From NCBI RefSeq assembly GCF_014762685.1, contig NZ_JABURM010000005.1:248001-312000 (forward strand): a stretch of DNA of 64,000 nucleotides. The letters run 5' to 3'. Shown piece after piece: positions 9,355 through 18,565 of the stretch; position 1 is the stretch's first letter; every line of letters starts with the position of its first letter. The stretch is from Gracilimonas sp. (lineage in GTDB: Bacteria > Bacteroidota > Rhodothermia > Balneolales > Balneolaceae). Below the pieces are notes generated by a model. The model ran no database searches and was not told the origin of the DNA. It worked only from the letters and a program-made list of their open reading frames with translations. The translations under genes and the position numbers were made by a program.

Positions 9355-11007
9355 ATGAAACGCTTAAAACAATTATCAAAATTACTCTTAGTTATTGCAA
9401 TTGTTTTCACCGGTTGTGAAGGTCAGGAAGAATCCCTGATCGACGACAGGCTTGAAAATAATCCCCCGCCAACCGAAACAGAGGTTAGTGGAACTCAGGG
9501 TGCTACTGATTTCACAAAGTTCATTACCATTGGAAGTTCAATTACAGCAGGGTATATGGATGGGGCCCTGTATAATTTAGGTCAGGGAAACTCCATTGCT
9601 GCACTTATGGCAGCTCAACTTGAGGTCGCCGTTGAAAGTGATGGCGATACCTTTGACGGGTTCGTGCAACCGAATATAAATTCTGAAGCAGGATATAACA
9701 CGGTTGTTAGTCAGCCCGGAGGTGTAATCTTGGGTCGATTTAAATTGGATACCAATATTCCCGGGCCTTCTCCCGTAGTTAACGGTGAAGCTATAACAGC
9801 TTATACCGGTCCCGATGTTCATAATTTTGGAGTTCCGGGTATTCAAGTCGGCCAGTTATTGACCCCTGCTACCGGCGGGCCCGCAGATCCCGGTAACCCT
9901 GCTTTTAATCCTTTTTATCAACGGTTTGCAAGCAATCCCGGATCTTCCACTATCCTAGGTGATGCAATTGCATCCCAACCTTCATTTTTCTCTTTATGGA
10001 TAGGGAATAATGATGTATTGGGATATGCTGCAAGCGGTGCTTCAAATCCTGCTATTCTTACTTCAAATAGTGACTTTGATACTCGTATTAACGCTACCAT
10101 CGGTCAATTGATGGGGAATACTTCAGCTGATGGAATTGTAGCGAATATTCCTCCATTACTTGGAGTTGCACTATTTCAGGCCGTTCGATGGAATAACATC
10201 ACACTAGACGAAGCCACGGCAACGCAATTGAATGGCGGGCTGCAGGGTGTTAATGATGCTATTCAGGCTACAGTTGATTTTCTGGGACATCCACAGGAAG
10301 ATGCAGACAGAAGGTTTATAAATTACTCTGCAGGAAATAATCCCATATTGGTGATAGATGAAGAACTGGAAGATCTTGGCCCAAAATTTGACCAATTAGA
10401 AAGTGCTCAGGCAATTTCGCCGGAGCAACGTGCAGCTCTTGTACCTTATGAGCAATCTCGCCCTCTTACACAAGGTGAACTGGTATTGATAAGTGCAGGT
10501 GCTGTCTTAGGCAAAGAAGCTGACGGAGATGCATCTCAGGCAGACACTCCAATAGGAGTTGTAATTCCTTTAGGTTTTGATTTGGGAACGGGCTCCCTTT
10601 CCGGAGATCAGTATTACCTGACACTGGCGGAACAACAGGAAATCGAAATGAGTCGGGCTTCGTTTAATGCATCTATTTCAGCCGCGGTTGATAACTATTC
10701 GGATCGTTTAGCTTTATATGACACGAATGCACCTGGTGGCGTATTTCTTGATATCTTTGGGATGAGTGATGGGGTACCGGGAATTAGAGTTTCCGGTGTA
10801 GACTTACAACCGGATTTCAGCCCCAATGGTGTGCTTTCTACAGATGGCGTGCATCCAAATGCAAGAGGTAATGCCATAATTGTTAATGATATGCTCGAAA
10901 CCATTGAAAATAAATTCGGCGCAGAACTTCCAAAAATTGAAGTACTTAACCTGCCAAGTGTTCAGATTTGTGCAGGAGACTGTGCGAGTCAGCAAGGTGG
11001 AAGTTGA
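9355..11007 (+). CDS. Large SGNH/GDSL-family lipoprotein paired with TonB receptor
   Basis: A 550-residue lipoprotein with lipobox IVFTGC (Cys21). It carries SGNH blocks far apart: FITIGSSITAGY (Ser62 as nucleophile; the usual Asp of GDS is Ser), SLWIGNNDVLGYA (Asn219-Asp220) and STDGVHPNARGN (Asp497, His500). The long insert between blocks III and V is unusual against the ~200-residue size of simple SGNH enzymes. Gene order and 19-nt gap suggest co-expression with the preceding receptor, so it may capture or cleave an esterified or lipid ligand at the outer membrane before uptake. A terminator follows. Confidence 0.85.
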   Translation: MKRLKQLSKLLLVIAIVFTGCEGQEESLIDDRLENNPPPTETEVSGTQGATDFTKFITIGSSITAGYMDGALYNLGQGNSIAALMAAQLEVAVESDGDTFDGFVQPNINSEAGYNTVVSQPGGVILGRFKLDTNIPGPSPVVNGEAITAYTGPDVHNFGVPGIQVGQLLTPATGGPADPGNPAFNPFYQRFASNPGSSTILGDAIASQPSFFSLWIGNNDVLGYAASGASNPAILTSNSDFDTRINATIGQLMGNTSADGIVANIPPLLGVALFQAVRWNNITLDEATATQLNGGLQGVNDAIQATVDFLGHPQEDADRRFINYSAGNNPILVIDEELEDLGPKFDQLESAQAISPEQRAALVPYEQSRPLTQGELVLISAGAVLGKEADGDASQADTPIGVVIPLGFDLGTGSLSGDQYYLTLAEQQEIEMSRASFNASISAAVDNYSDRLALYDTNAPGGVFLDIFGMSDGVPGIRVSGVDLQPDFSPNGVLSTDGVHPNARGNAIIVNDMLETIENKFGAELPKIEVLNLPSVQICAGDCASQQGGS

Positions 11008-11031
11008 TTGTAACGAACTAATAAAACTTAT

Positions 11032-11067
11032 AAACCCCGTATTTTAATTTAAGTACGGGGTTTTTTT
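11032..11067 (+). terminator. Rho-independent terminator after the receptor/SGNH operon
   Basis: AAACCCCGTA (11032-11041) pairs with TACGGGGTTT (11054-11063) across a 12-nt loop and is followed by T residues to 11067. It lies 25 nt after the stop of the SGNH lipoprotein. Confidence 0.9.
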
Positions 11068-11205
11068 ATGCCATTTTCAAAAACTGATGTCAGAATGGAG
11101 TAACTTTGACATTTCGATATAGCTAAGTTGCAGATGGCATGCTATTTGCACTACTCAGTTCAAAGAAAGAAAATTGTAAAGAGTAAATTTCAGGCTAAGA
11201 AGTAA

Positions 11206-11793
11206 ATGAGTAAAGAAAATATTTCAGAAAAGGAAATCTCAACAAATGAAGAGGTTGCCGAGGAGGTTGAGGGCAAAGAACAGGATGTTGACACCGAAGC
11301 CAAAGAGGGTGAAGAGCAATCAGATAAAGATGAGAAAGATTTGAAGATTGAAGAGCTTGAAGATGAATTAGCTTCTGCAAAAGATGGAATGTTGCGAAAA
11401 GCAGCTGAATTGGAAAATGTGCGAAAGAGAGTGCAACGGGAAAGAGTGCAACTTTTTGAAGAAGCCAAAGCGGGGGCGCTTGAAGATTTTATGCCCATTG
11501 CAGACGATCTGATTCGCACCTTAAAAGCAGCTGAAGAATCAGAAATTGAAGACAGCTTTCTTGAAGGTGTACAAATGGTGGCAGACAAATTCAAAAGTGT
11601 ACTTGAGAAACATGGTGTAGTACGCATTGACGAAACCGGAGTCCCATTTGATGTCAACCTCCATGATGCCATGATGAAGCAACCCGCTCCGGATGAAGAA
11701 ACCGGAAGTGATGTAGTCCTGCAGGTGTTGGAAAGCGGCTACAAAATTGGAAACAGAACTATTCGTCACGCTAAAGTAATTGTAAGCGAGTAA
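11206..11793 (+). CDS. grpE: GrpE nucleotide exchange factor for DnaK
   Basis: A 195-residue GrpE. The first ~60 residues are acidic and low complexity, then a long coiled coil (ELEDELASAKDGMLRKAAELE) and the conserved GrpE block ENVRKRVQRER, and the C-terminal beta domain with GVPFDVNLHDAMM and YKIGNRTIRHAKV. GrpE drives ADP release from DnaK during protein folding. dnaJ follows after 9 nt, so they form an operon. No hrcA or dnaK is next to it in this window, and no CIRCE inverted repeat was recognised in the 11068-11205 leader. Confidence 0.97.
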   Translation: MSKENISEKEISTNEEVAEEVEGKEQDVDTEAKEGEEQSDKDEKDLKIEELEDELASAKDGMLRKAAELENVRKRVQRERVQLFEEAKAGALEDFMPIADDLIRTLKAAEESEIEDSFLEGVQMVADKFKSVLEKHGVVRIDETGVPFDVNLHDAMMKQPAPDEETGSDVVLQVLESGYKIGNRTIRHAKVIVSE

Positions 11794-11802
11794 ATAAAAC
11801 TT

Positions 11803-12993
11803 ATGTCCACTAAAAGAGATTATTACGAAATACTTGGAGTCGATAAGAACGCCTCGGAGGCCGAAATTAAAAAGGCCTATCGAAAAAAGGCGATGAAGTT
11901 TCATCCCGACCGCAACAAGGGAGATGCTGAAGCAGAAAAAAAGTTTAAGGAAGCTTCTGAAGCATATGAAGTTCTTAAAGATCCTGATAAAAAGGCACGC
12001 TATGATCAATATGGCCATGCCGGTGTAAATGGCCAGGGCGGATTTGGCGGTGGCGGAGCCGGAGTCGATTTCGACAATATGGGCTTTGAAGACATTTTTA
12101 GTCGCTTTGGGGATATTTTCGGTAGCGGATTCTTTGGAGAAGAAGCTTTTGGCGGTGGTGGAAGACGCGGCCGTTCCCGGGGAAGGCGAGAGCCCGGGCA
12201 ACCCGGTTCGGATATGAAAATTCGTATGGCTCTAACGCTTGAAGAAATTGCTTTTGGGGCTGAGAAAAAGCTTAAAATTAAAAAGCAGATTAAGTGTGAT
12301 GAATGTGGCGGTACCGGCGCAGAAACTAATTCAGATTTTGAAACCTGCTCTACCTGTAATGGGATGGGGGAAGTTCGCCAGGTGACACGAACGATGTTGG
12401 GACAAATGGTAAATGTACAGGCATGCCCAACATGTAATGGAGAAGGCCGCATCATCAAAAACCGGTGTAAGAAATGCAGTGGTGAAGGTCGTATAAAAGG
12501 GGAGGAAACGATAAAAGTGAATATTCCTTCCGGTGTCTCCAATGGCAATTATATTACACTAAGGGGGCAAGGTAATGCAGGGCGTCGTGGTGGCTCAGCC
12601 GGTGACCTGATTGTGCTTATTGAGGAAAAAGAGCACGAGCATTTTGATCGGGATGGAAATAATATTTACTACAATTTAACTCTTAGCATTCCCGATGCGG
12701 TACTTGGAACAGAAGTTCAGGTTCCAACTCTGAAAGGAAAAGCAAAACTAAAAATTGAACCCGGTACACAACCCGGTAAAATGCTCCGAATGCGAGGGCG
12801 TGGCATAAAAGGGCTAAACAATTCCGGTGAGGGCGATCAATATGTTCGTCTGAATGTTTATATGCCGGAGAATTTAACCGAAGCTGAAAAAGAAGCGATG
12901 GAATCGTTCAAAGACTCAGAAAATTTTGATGCGGCTAATGCAGATGGCAGTGAGAAAAATTTCTTCTCAAAAATGAAAGATATGTTTGGGTAA
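11803..12993 (+). CDS. dnaJ: Chaperone DnaJ (type I Hsp40)
   Basis: A 396-residue class I J-protein. J domain at 1-70 with the HPD motif ([10 protein letters not shown]), then a Gly/Phe-rich linker at about 75-130, four zinc-finger repeats [24 protein letters not shown] and CKKCSGEG at about 165-240, and C-terminal substrate-binding domains. It stimulates DnaK ATPase and delivers unfolded clients. It is translated with grpE (9-nt gap). The length is slightly above the E. coli protein because of the Gly-rich segment and a C-terminal tail. Confidence 0.98.
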   Translation: MSTKRDYYEILGVDKNASEAEIKKAYRKKAMKFHPDRNKGDAEAEKKFKEASEAYEVLKDPDKKARYDQYGHAGVNGQGGFGGGGAGVDFDNMGFEDIFSRFGDIFGSGFFGEEAFGGGGRRGRSRGRREPGQPGSDMKIRMALTLEEIAFGAEKKLKIKKQIKCDECGGTGAETNSDFETCSTCNGMGEVRQVTRTMLGQMVNVQACPTCNGEGRIIKNRCKKCSGEGRIKGEETIKVNIPSGVSNGNYITLRGQGNAGRRGGSAGDLIVLIEEKEHEHFDRDGNNIYYNLTLSIPDAVLGTEVQVPTLKGKAKLKIEPGTQPGKMLRMRGRGIKGLNNSGEGDQYVRLNVYMPENLTEAEKEAMESFKDSENFDAANADGSEKNFFSKMKDMFG

Positions 12994-13009
12994 TAAATTT
13001 GTGTGGTCG

Positions 13010-13047
13010 TTGTGGCAGAAATGCAAGATTCTGCGTCTCTGCCACAA
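13010..13047. terminator. Stem-loop between convergent dnaJ and ybjQ-type genes
   Basis: TTGTGGCAGA (13010-13019) pairs perfectly with TCTGCCACAA (13038-13047). A competing inner stem GCAGAA/TTCTGC (13015-13020 with 13029-13034) shares the left arm. A short T run (CATTTTTG) follows on the plus strand. It probably ends the grpE-dnaJ transcript. Confidence 0.6.
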
Positions 13048-13066
13048 CATTTTTGAACCACCAAAT

Positions 13067-13387
13067 CTATTCGGCAAATACAGCTGTACCGCTGACCGTC
13101 ACCATCAACATACTTCCGTTGGCACCAATGGTCTCATAATCCAGGTCTATACCGATTACGGCATTAGCCCCAACACTATTGGCTTTCATTTCCATTTCTT
13201 CAAATGCAATCTTTCGTGCCGATTGCAATTCTTTTTCATAGGCTCCTGACCTGCCGCCAACTATATCTCTGATCCCTGCAAAAAAATCCCTGAAGATATT
13301 GGCTCCGAGAATAGCTTCTCCGGTTACTACGCCGAGATATTTTTGCACTTCTTTTCTATCTAAATGATTGGTGGTCGTCATTATCAT
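13067..13387 (-). CDS. YbjQ/UPF0145 heavy-metal-binding-domain-like protein
   Basis: A 106-residue protein matching the YbjQ (DUF74) family by length and by [23 protein letters not shown], the [15 protein letters not shown] segment and [16 protein letters not shown] near the C-terminus. These proteins form pentamer-like rings and are sometimes annotated as putative metal-binding, but no function is established. ATG at 13387 or 13381 are both possible starts. It stands alone, converging on dnaJ. Confidence 0.88.
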   Translation of the reverse strand: MIMTTTNHLDRKEVQKYLGVVTGEAILGANIFRDFFAGIRDIVGGRSGAYEKELQSARKIAFEEMEMKANSVGANAVIGIDLDYETIGANGSMLMVTVSGTAVFAE

Positions 13388-13478
13388 GATAAAATCCCAT
13401 GTTTATTTTAAAGTTAGATAGCGAGGGTATACTGAATTGAAGAGTAAAAGTTACTTTTAAAAATATTGGGGAAATAAA

Positions 13479-13508
13479 AAAGCCTTCTCCAAAAATGAAA
13501 AAGGCTTT
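13479..13508 (-). terminator. Terminator downstream of the RRM protein gene
   Basis: AAAGCCTT (13479-13486) pairs with AAGGCTTT (13501-13508). On the minus strand the stem is followed by a T-rich run (complement of the A run at 13475-13481), as expected for the end of the leftward RNA-binding-protein transcript. Confidence 0.8.
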
Positions 13509-13557
13509 AAAATCTTATGAAAAAAGCGAAGGCTAACGACGTCTGTCGTCATTCTTG

Positions 13558-13818
13558 TTATTTTCTTGGACGATCTTCACGAGGCTTGGCTTCGTTTACC
13601 TTAACAGCACGGCCGTCAATTTCTGCACCGTCAAGTTGATCAATAGCAGCTTGTGCTTCTGCATCGTTATCCATTTCAACAAATCCAAAACCTTTTGATC
13701 GGCCGGAATATTTGTCACTGATAACTTTTGCTGAGCTTACTTCTCCGTAAGCCTCAAATACTTCTCTAAGTTGGTCGTCTGTAACATCATAACTTAGGTT
13801 TCCTACATAAATGTTCAT
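13558..13818 (-). CDS. RRM-domain RNA-binding protein with probable frameshifted C-terminal tail
   Basis: The 86-residue reading frame is a single RRM: RNP-2 is IYVGNLSYD at the N-terminus and RNP-1 is KGFGFVEM, then AIDQLDGAEIDGRAVKVNEA. It is like the cold- or stress-induced glycine-rich RRM proteins of Bacteroidota and cyanobacteria that act on RNA. The frame ends PREDRPRK then TAA. If one base is skipped at that stop, the reading continues NKNDDRRR and then stops at 13535, a basic tail typical of this family. This suggests a one-base indel near an A run, a sequencing error, or a real shortening. No Gly-rich tail is present. Confidence 0.93.
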   Translation of the reverse strand: MNIYVGNLSYDVTDDQLREVFEAYGEVSSAKVISDKYSGRSKGFGFVEMDNDAEAQAAIDQLDGAEIDGRAVKVNEAKPREDRPRK

Positions 13819-14045
13819 AGTATCTAAATCTGGTTAAAAATTAAAAATCGGAAAGCAAAGTGAAACCAGAACTAAAGTCTGAAAAATCGCTGTAGTCTAA
13901 GTACCATTGTCAATCCAAAAATAAAAATACGTTATTTTAGACCTATCACAAAGGATTATGGGAATTTAATTTAATGGCTGAAATGTGGTCAAATTAGTAT
14001 GGTTAGCATGAAAATTCTTACGCAGATTATTGTATAATTTGAATA

Positions 14046-14537
14046 TCAGTTAAGGTTCTTAGTTTTCTTTATGGATTCATCTGCCATCTCTTTATGATAA
14101 GTACCCAGCTTTTCATCCAGTTTCTCATCATCCATGGCTAGCATTCTCACCGCTAATAATCCGGCATTCTGTGCTTTTCCAATGGCTACGGTGGCAACGG
14201 GAATTCCGTTTGGCATTTGCACGATAGAGTAAAGGCTGTCTACTCCTCCAAGGGCTGAAGTTTTTACCGGGACACCGATAACAGGCAAAGTGGTATGGCT
14301 GGCAAGCATTCCCGGAAGATGAGCAGCTCCGCCTGCTCCGGCTATGATAATTTTAATTCCCCGGTCTCGGGCTTCTTTGCCATAATCAGCCATTAAATCA
14401 GGCGTTCGATGCGCTGAAACCACACGTTTTTCATAGGGCACCCCAAAATGTTCTAATATTTCTGTGGCTTGTTTCATGGTAGGCCAGTCGCTGTCGCTGC
14501 CCATTACCACTCCTACAATTGGCTTTGAATTACTCAT
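14046..14537 (-). CDS. purE: N5-carboxyaminoimidazole ribonucleotide mutase (PurE class I)
   Basis: A 163-residue Pur[18 protein letters not shown] at the N-terminus, [11 protein letters not shown] containing the catalytic His, and [15 protein letters not shown] with [10 protein letters not shown]. It converts N5-CAIR to CAIR in purine synthesis, using the product of PurK. Here purK lies about 2.7 kb away on the same strand, with two rightward outer-membrane genes in between, so they are not an operon. The start ATG 14537 faces the divergent outer-membrane gene. Confidence 0.97.
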   Translation of the reverse strand: MSNSKPIVGVVMGSDSDWPTMKQATEILEHFGVPYEKRVVSAHRTPDLMADYGKEARDRGIKIIIAGAGGAAHLPGMLASHTTLPVIGVPVKTSALGGVDSLYSIVQMPNGIPVATVAIGKAQNAGLLAVRMLAMDDEKLDEKLGTYHKEMADESIKKTKNLN

Positions 14538-14630
14538 TATATTTACCTGTAATTATTATAATATTGACTGCAGGAAAAGATGCGGAAATAGAAGGAGCAT
14601 CACAATAGAAAAAGCTAAAGGTATATCGGG

Positions 14631-15278
14631 ATGGCAATCAGGTATAAAATCTTTTTTGAAATCAGCAGAATCTTGATTTTTGCCACGGGGATGATAATTT
14701 CTACAAGCACATGGGTACAGGCACAAGACGATAGCCCGGCATTTAGGGAAATAGATGTCATGATTTCGTTACAAGAGAACACAAACCGGAATTACTTTCA
14801 TGATTACTGGTCGCCGTCTCCCGCATTCCACGTAGAATTTAGCACTCCTTTTTATTTAGGTAGTTTTTTTATTAGCGGTGGATATACGTCATTTACCGGT
14901 ACAAATGATCAAATGGACTTACCGGATTTTGATAATCTTCAAGCGTCAGTTGGGTGGGGCATGCACTTCAATATTATAAATAGAATCGAAATTGGAAGCT
15001 CATTCGGGGCCCTTTTTTCGATGATGAATTTTGAGAACGTAAGTAATGAGCAACAGGAAAGAGCCGAGAAAAGGTTTGGAAGTACCAGCCCGGAAAGTGA
15101 AATTGGGTTCAGGTATGGAGCTGATGTAAGTTATGACTTTACCCAAAATTGGGGCGTTCGATTGCAATGGACCCGGAATGTTGTGTACACAGAAACTAAA
15201 ATGAAGTTAAATTATGTGGGTTTAGGCATTTATCGGACTTTTAATACGCCGGAATGGTTAAGGATGGTGTTGCGATGA
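14631..15278 (+). CDS. Small outer-membrane beta-barrel protein, function unknown
   Basis: A 215-residue exported protein (signal ending STWVQAQ). The rest shows alternating beta strands with aromatic girdle residues (FHVEFSTPFYLGSFFISGGY, LQASVGWGMHFNI, IGFRYGADVSYDFTQNWGVRLQW), as expected for an 8- to 10-strand barrel. No family is recognised with confidence. Its stop overlaps the next gene's ATG as ATGA (15275-15278), pointing to translational coupling with a TonB-receptor-like protein. Confidence 0.75.
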   Translation: MAIRYKIFFEISRILIFATGMIISTSTWVQAQDDSPAFREIDVMISLQENTNRNYFHDYWSPSPAFHVEFSTPFYLGSFFISGGYTSFTGTNDQMDLPDFDNLQASVGWGMHFNIINRIEIGSSFGALFSMMNFENVSNEQQERAEKRFGSTSPESEIGFRYGADVSYDFTQNWGVRLQWTRNVVYTETKMKLNYVGLGIYRTFNTPEWLRMVLR

Positions 15279-17230
15279 GTCTTTTTGTAAGAATGTCCTC
15301 GGTATTAGTAATAGCAATGGCTATTGGCTCATCTGTTTCAGCCCAGAAAACCGTGTGGAGGGCCAATGATATCGACAAAATTGAAATACAAACGCTATAC
15401 GATATCTTTTCCCTTACTTCTGACTGGTCTATTGCCACCAATGATGATGCTACCATCCAGTTTGCACGTAGCAGTTTGGCCGGGCCGGGTGGAGCTTGGT
15501 GGCCGGTTTATATAAATGGAGTTCAAATTCACCTGCAAAGCTGGAATTCTCAAAGCTTGTACTTGCTGCCGGTTTCTATTTCACAAATCGATTCAGTGGT
15601 AATAGTAGAGAAGCCCATGTTGTATGAGGGCGAATTTACTGAGAAAGGGGGTATTTTTATCTACACAAAGAACGGAAGAGAAGGTTTGCAAGCGCAAGCA
15701 AACCTGGCATTAGGTAATAAATCCGGTGATCCGGGGCCATTTGTATATACGGATTTGGCTTCCCGAAATATTGAACGCTTGGGGCCCGTAGCTGATGCTC
15801 TCATCTCTTATCGGGATAAAAAATATGGAGTACAAGCTGGTTTCAAACAGTTTGTCCATGCCGTGACCGATGCTTTGGAATTTCGCAGATTAACTCCATT
15901 TGAATTTGGAGCGGGAGATTACAGACATGAAAAAATCATAAGTACATCAGCTTTTGTGAAAGGTGATATTACTCATGAAAAATTTACTCATCGATTACAG
16001 CTGGGAGCAACTGAAACCGCCGATTTCCTTTATACGGATTTGTATGGGACTGAAATTCCCGTTGATCGAAAATGGGGGTTTTTATCCTTGGATGGAGCCG
16101 GAGAGGTCGCTGAAAACCGAACTATTGATTATGGTATCAGTTATAATGTCAACCACATCAAAGAGTATCCGAATAAAGAAAACAGATGGCTGCGATGGGA
16201 ACAGCAGGTGCTCTCGGGAACAGCTTCTTATACACATAATTTTGAAAAGGGTATACAGAAAGTTGGCTTAAAGGCTGATTTATATGAGCTGGAAGACGAG
16301 TCATCATCCGGTAAAACATTAAATGGCGGGCATATTTCAGTTTACCATTTATTGAAGTACAAACTGGCAGAAAAACTAACCGGAACAACCAATCTTACCC
16401 TTGTAAATGGAAGTAATATGGCTGCTAAAGTTAATGCCGGATTGCAAACTTACTTGAATAATACACAAGTCCTTTCCTTTGAGGCCACTTATTCTCAAAG
16501 GTTACCTGAAGAGGATAACAGCCTTTGGTACTGGATGGGGGAAAAGGGTTTCGGCAGTGATACACTGGCAACTTATCAACCCGGCGAACTTCCGAAGAAA
16601 TCAGTATTTATGCAGCTAAGATTAGGATGGGAGATGGAGATGTCAAACCGGGTGAGGCTGAATATTGCCACAGCTTACAGCCGCAGTATAGATGAATATA
16701 TTTTTGATTACGAATTGGAATCAAACGGGCAAAGAATTCAAACCGGTGCGTTTAATTTTATTCCCAATTTACAGTCGTCTTTTATAACCGTACCGGTTAA
16801 AATAAATATGCATCTTACTCCCTCCATACGCCAAACTTTAAGCTATACCATGACCCGTCAACTGTCAGGCGAGGAAGCTTTATTTGATATGATACCGCAA
16901 CATCGGGTTACCATGAACCTGAATTTTAAGCCTGTTGATTCTTTTAAATTATGGACCCGCATTCAGGCACAATCAAAATCAAGATGGGCATTAGCAGAGC
17001 AAATAGATGGGATGGAAGTAAGAATTAATCCCCTTCAAACGGAAATATATGAAGCCGAATCAGCTCCGCGATTGCAATGGGATATGGGTATTAAAAAATA
17101 CTTTTGGCAACAGCGTTTCGCATTTAGCCTGGATATGCAGAATATCACTAATCAAAAATTCAGAGTTCATCCTATAAGCCACAAACATGCTTTTACGGTA
17201 TTTTTAGGAATGCATTTGAGCTTGGATTAA
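15275..17230 (+). CDS. TonB-dependent receptor-like outer-membrane protein with reduced plug
   Basis: A 651-residue protein starting at ATG 15275 in an ATGA overlap with the previous gene; the frame is open upstream to 15254 but that start would overlap further. A signal peptide (MSSVLVIAMAIGSSVSAQ) is followed by a degenerate plug: WWPVYINGVQIHLQSWNSQS then QIDSVVIVEKPMLYEGEF replaces the usual plug motifs. Barrel strands continue to the end (NQKFRVHPISHKHAFTVFLGM). I see no clear TonB box. It may be a receptor with a short plug or a barrel export/assembly protein. The ligand is unknown. Confidence 0.75.
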   Translation: MSLFVRMSSVLVIAMAIGSSVSAQKTVWRANDIDKIEIQTLYDIFSLTSDWSIATNDDATIQFARSSLAGPGGAWWPVYINGVQIHLQSWNSQSLYLLPVSISQIDSVVIVEKPMLYEGEFTEKGGIFIYTKNGREGLQAQANLALGNKSGDPGPFVYTDLASRNIERLGPVADALISYRDKKYGVQAGFKQFVHAVTDALEFRRLTPFEFGAGDYRHEKIISTSAFVKGDITHEKFTHRLQLGATETADFLYTDLYGTEIPVDRKWGFLSLDGAGEVAENRTIDYGISYNVNHIKEYPNKENRWLRWEQQVLSGTASYTHNFEKGIQKVGLKADLYELEDESSSGKTLNGGHISVYHLLKYKLAEKLTGTTNLTLVNGSNMAAKVNAGLQTYLNNTQVLSFEATYSQRLPEEDNSLWYWMGEKGFGSDTLATYQPGELPKKSVFMQLRLGWEMEMSNRVRLNIATAYSRSIDEYIFDYELESNGQRIQTGAFNFIPNLQSSFITVPVKINMHLTPSIRQTLSYTMTRQLSGEEALFDMIPQHRVTMNLNFKPVDSFKLWTRIQAQSKSRWALAEQIDGMEVRINPLQTEIYEAESAPRLQWDMGIKKYFWQQRFAFSLDMQNITNQKFRVHPISHKHAFTVFLGMHLSLD

Positions 17231-17259
17231 GTACCTAAGAGCTGAGAAAATTTAGAGTT

Positions 17260-18420
17260 TTAAATTTCAATATTCCGGGTTACATGCAAGGCATTTTTAT
17301 AAGTTTCTTCCAGGTTTTCCCCGAGTAAAGTATAATGGGCCATTTTTCGTCCCGGTTTACTCTCAATTTTGCCGTATACGTGTAGATGGCCATTTTCTGA
17401 TGCAAGGCCTTCCTGAATATTGTCCGGCTTAGCAGGGCGCTTGTGAGTGCCTAATAAGTTAATCATGGCTACTGCAGGCTTGTTTAACTCAGTTGAACCC
17501 AATGGAAGTCCTAAAACAGCCCGAACATGATTTTCGAACTGGGATGCGACAGTGCCTTCTATAGTGTAATGCCCTGAATTATGCGGGCGAGGAGCCGATT
17601 CATTTAAGAGAAGTTTACCATCTTTAGTCAAGAAAAACTCAAAGGCAAAAATTCCTTTGCCATTAATGGCTTCGGTAGCTTTGACCGCAAGTTCTTGGGC
17701 TTGTTTCTGATATTTTTCCTGAACCGGTGCGGGAGATAGAACCGCAACACAAATATGATTTTTCTGTACCGTTTCACAGCAAGGATAAACCACGGTTCCG
17801 CTTTCATTACGGGCAACCTGAACAGCCAATTCTTTTGTGAAATCCACAAAAGCTTCAGCAACTATGTCTCTTCCATCATTACCCCCCAGCTTTTCAAAGG
17901 CTTTTTTTGCTGATTTTAAATCACGAACGGTTTCATTTCCGTAACCGTCATATCCGCCTTTAGAAGATTTTAACAAATAAGGCCACCCATATTCATCCCC
18001 AAAAGTCTTTAAGTCAGACTCCCCGTCAATAAGTTTATAAGGTGTAACCGGAATTCCGGCGGCTTCAAAAGTTTGTTTTTCAATGAGCTTATTTTCAATC
18101 AGCGCAAAGCTCTCCGGTGAAGGATAAATTGGAGTACCGCTTTTCTCTTGAACCTGCTTCAGAATATCCGAACTGATAAATTCATTTTCCAGAGTGATAA
18201 CGTCACAATCTTTGGCAAATGCCACCATGTCATCCACAGACTCAAAAGAGCCGGAAGTTGAAAAAGGTGTCATAAACTGAACGGGTTCATTTTCTGGGCG
18301 GTCTGAGAAAACGGCTACTTGTATTCCAAATCGAAACGCTTGAAGGGCGCTCATACGGGCAAGTTGTCCGGCTCCTAGAAAGCCGATCTTAAGATTTGAG
18401 GGAAGTGAAGTGCTGGGCAT
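17260..18420 (-). CDS. purK: 5-(carboxyamino)imidazole ribonucleotide synthase (PurK)
   Basis: A 386-residue ATP-grasp enzyme: Rossmann-like start IGFLGAGQLARMSALQAFRFG, ATP-grasp core LKSSKGGYDGYGNETV, EAFVDFTKELAVQVAR, and NESAPRPHNSGHYTIEG near the C-terminus, all PurK landmarks. It makes N5-CAIR from AIR, ATP and bicarbonate, the step before PurE. It is divergent from prfA and converges on the outer-membrane pair. Confidence 0.97.
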   Translation of the reverse strand: MPSTSLPSNLKIGFLGAGQLARMSALQAFRFGIQVAVFSDRPENEPVQFMTPFSTSGSFESVDDMVAFAKDCDVITLENEFISSDILKQVQEKSGTPIYPSPESFALIENKLIEKQTFEAAGIPVTPYKLIDGESDLKTFGDEYGWPYLLKSSKGGYDGYGNETVRDLKSAKKAFEKLGGNDGRDIVAEAFVDFTKELAVQVARNESGTVVYPCCETVQKNHICVAVLSPAPVQEKYQKQAQELAVKATEAINGKGIFAFEFFLTKDGKLLLNESAPRPHNSGHYTIEGTVASQFENHVRAVLGLPLGSTELNKPAVAMINLLGTHKRPAKPDNIQEGLASENGHLHVYGKIESKPGRKMAHYTLLGENLEETYKNALHVTRNIEI

Positions 18421-18565
18421 GGAATTTTTTGTTTTTAAGGTAAGGATTTTGAGCTATGATTTTAAAATATGGCTTACAAATTTTGAGGAATGAAAGATTT
18501 GATTACTTCTATCAATACAGTGTTGAATTGCTTAATTTCGAAACCATAAAAATTCAGCCTTACAC

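Noticed and set aside
11539-12548. Long minus-strand open frames (220 and 180 codons) opposite grpE and dnaJ
   Set aside because: They lie fully antisense to strongly conserved chaperone genes, and their translations are low-complexity with no domain.
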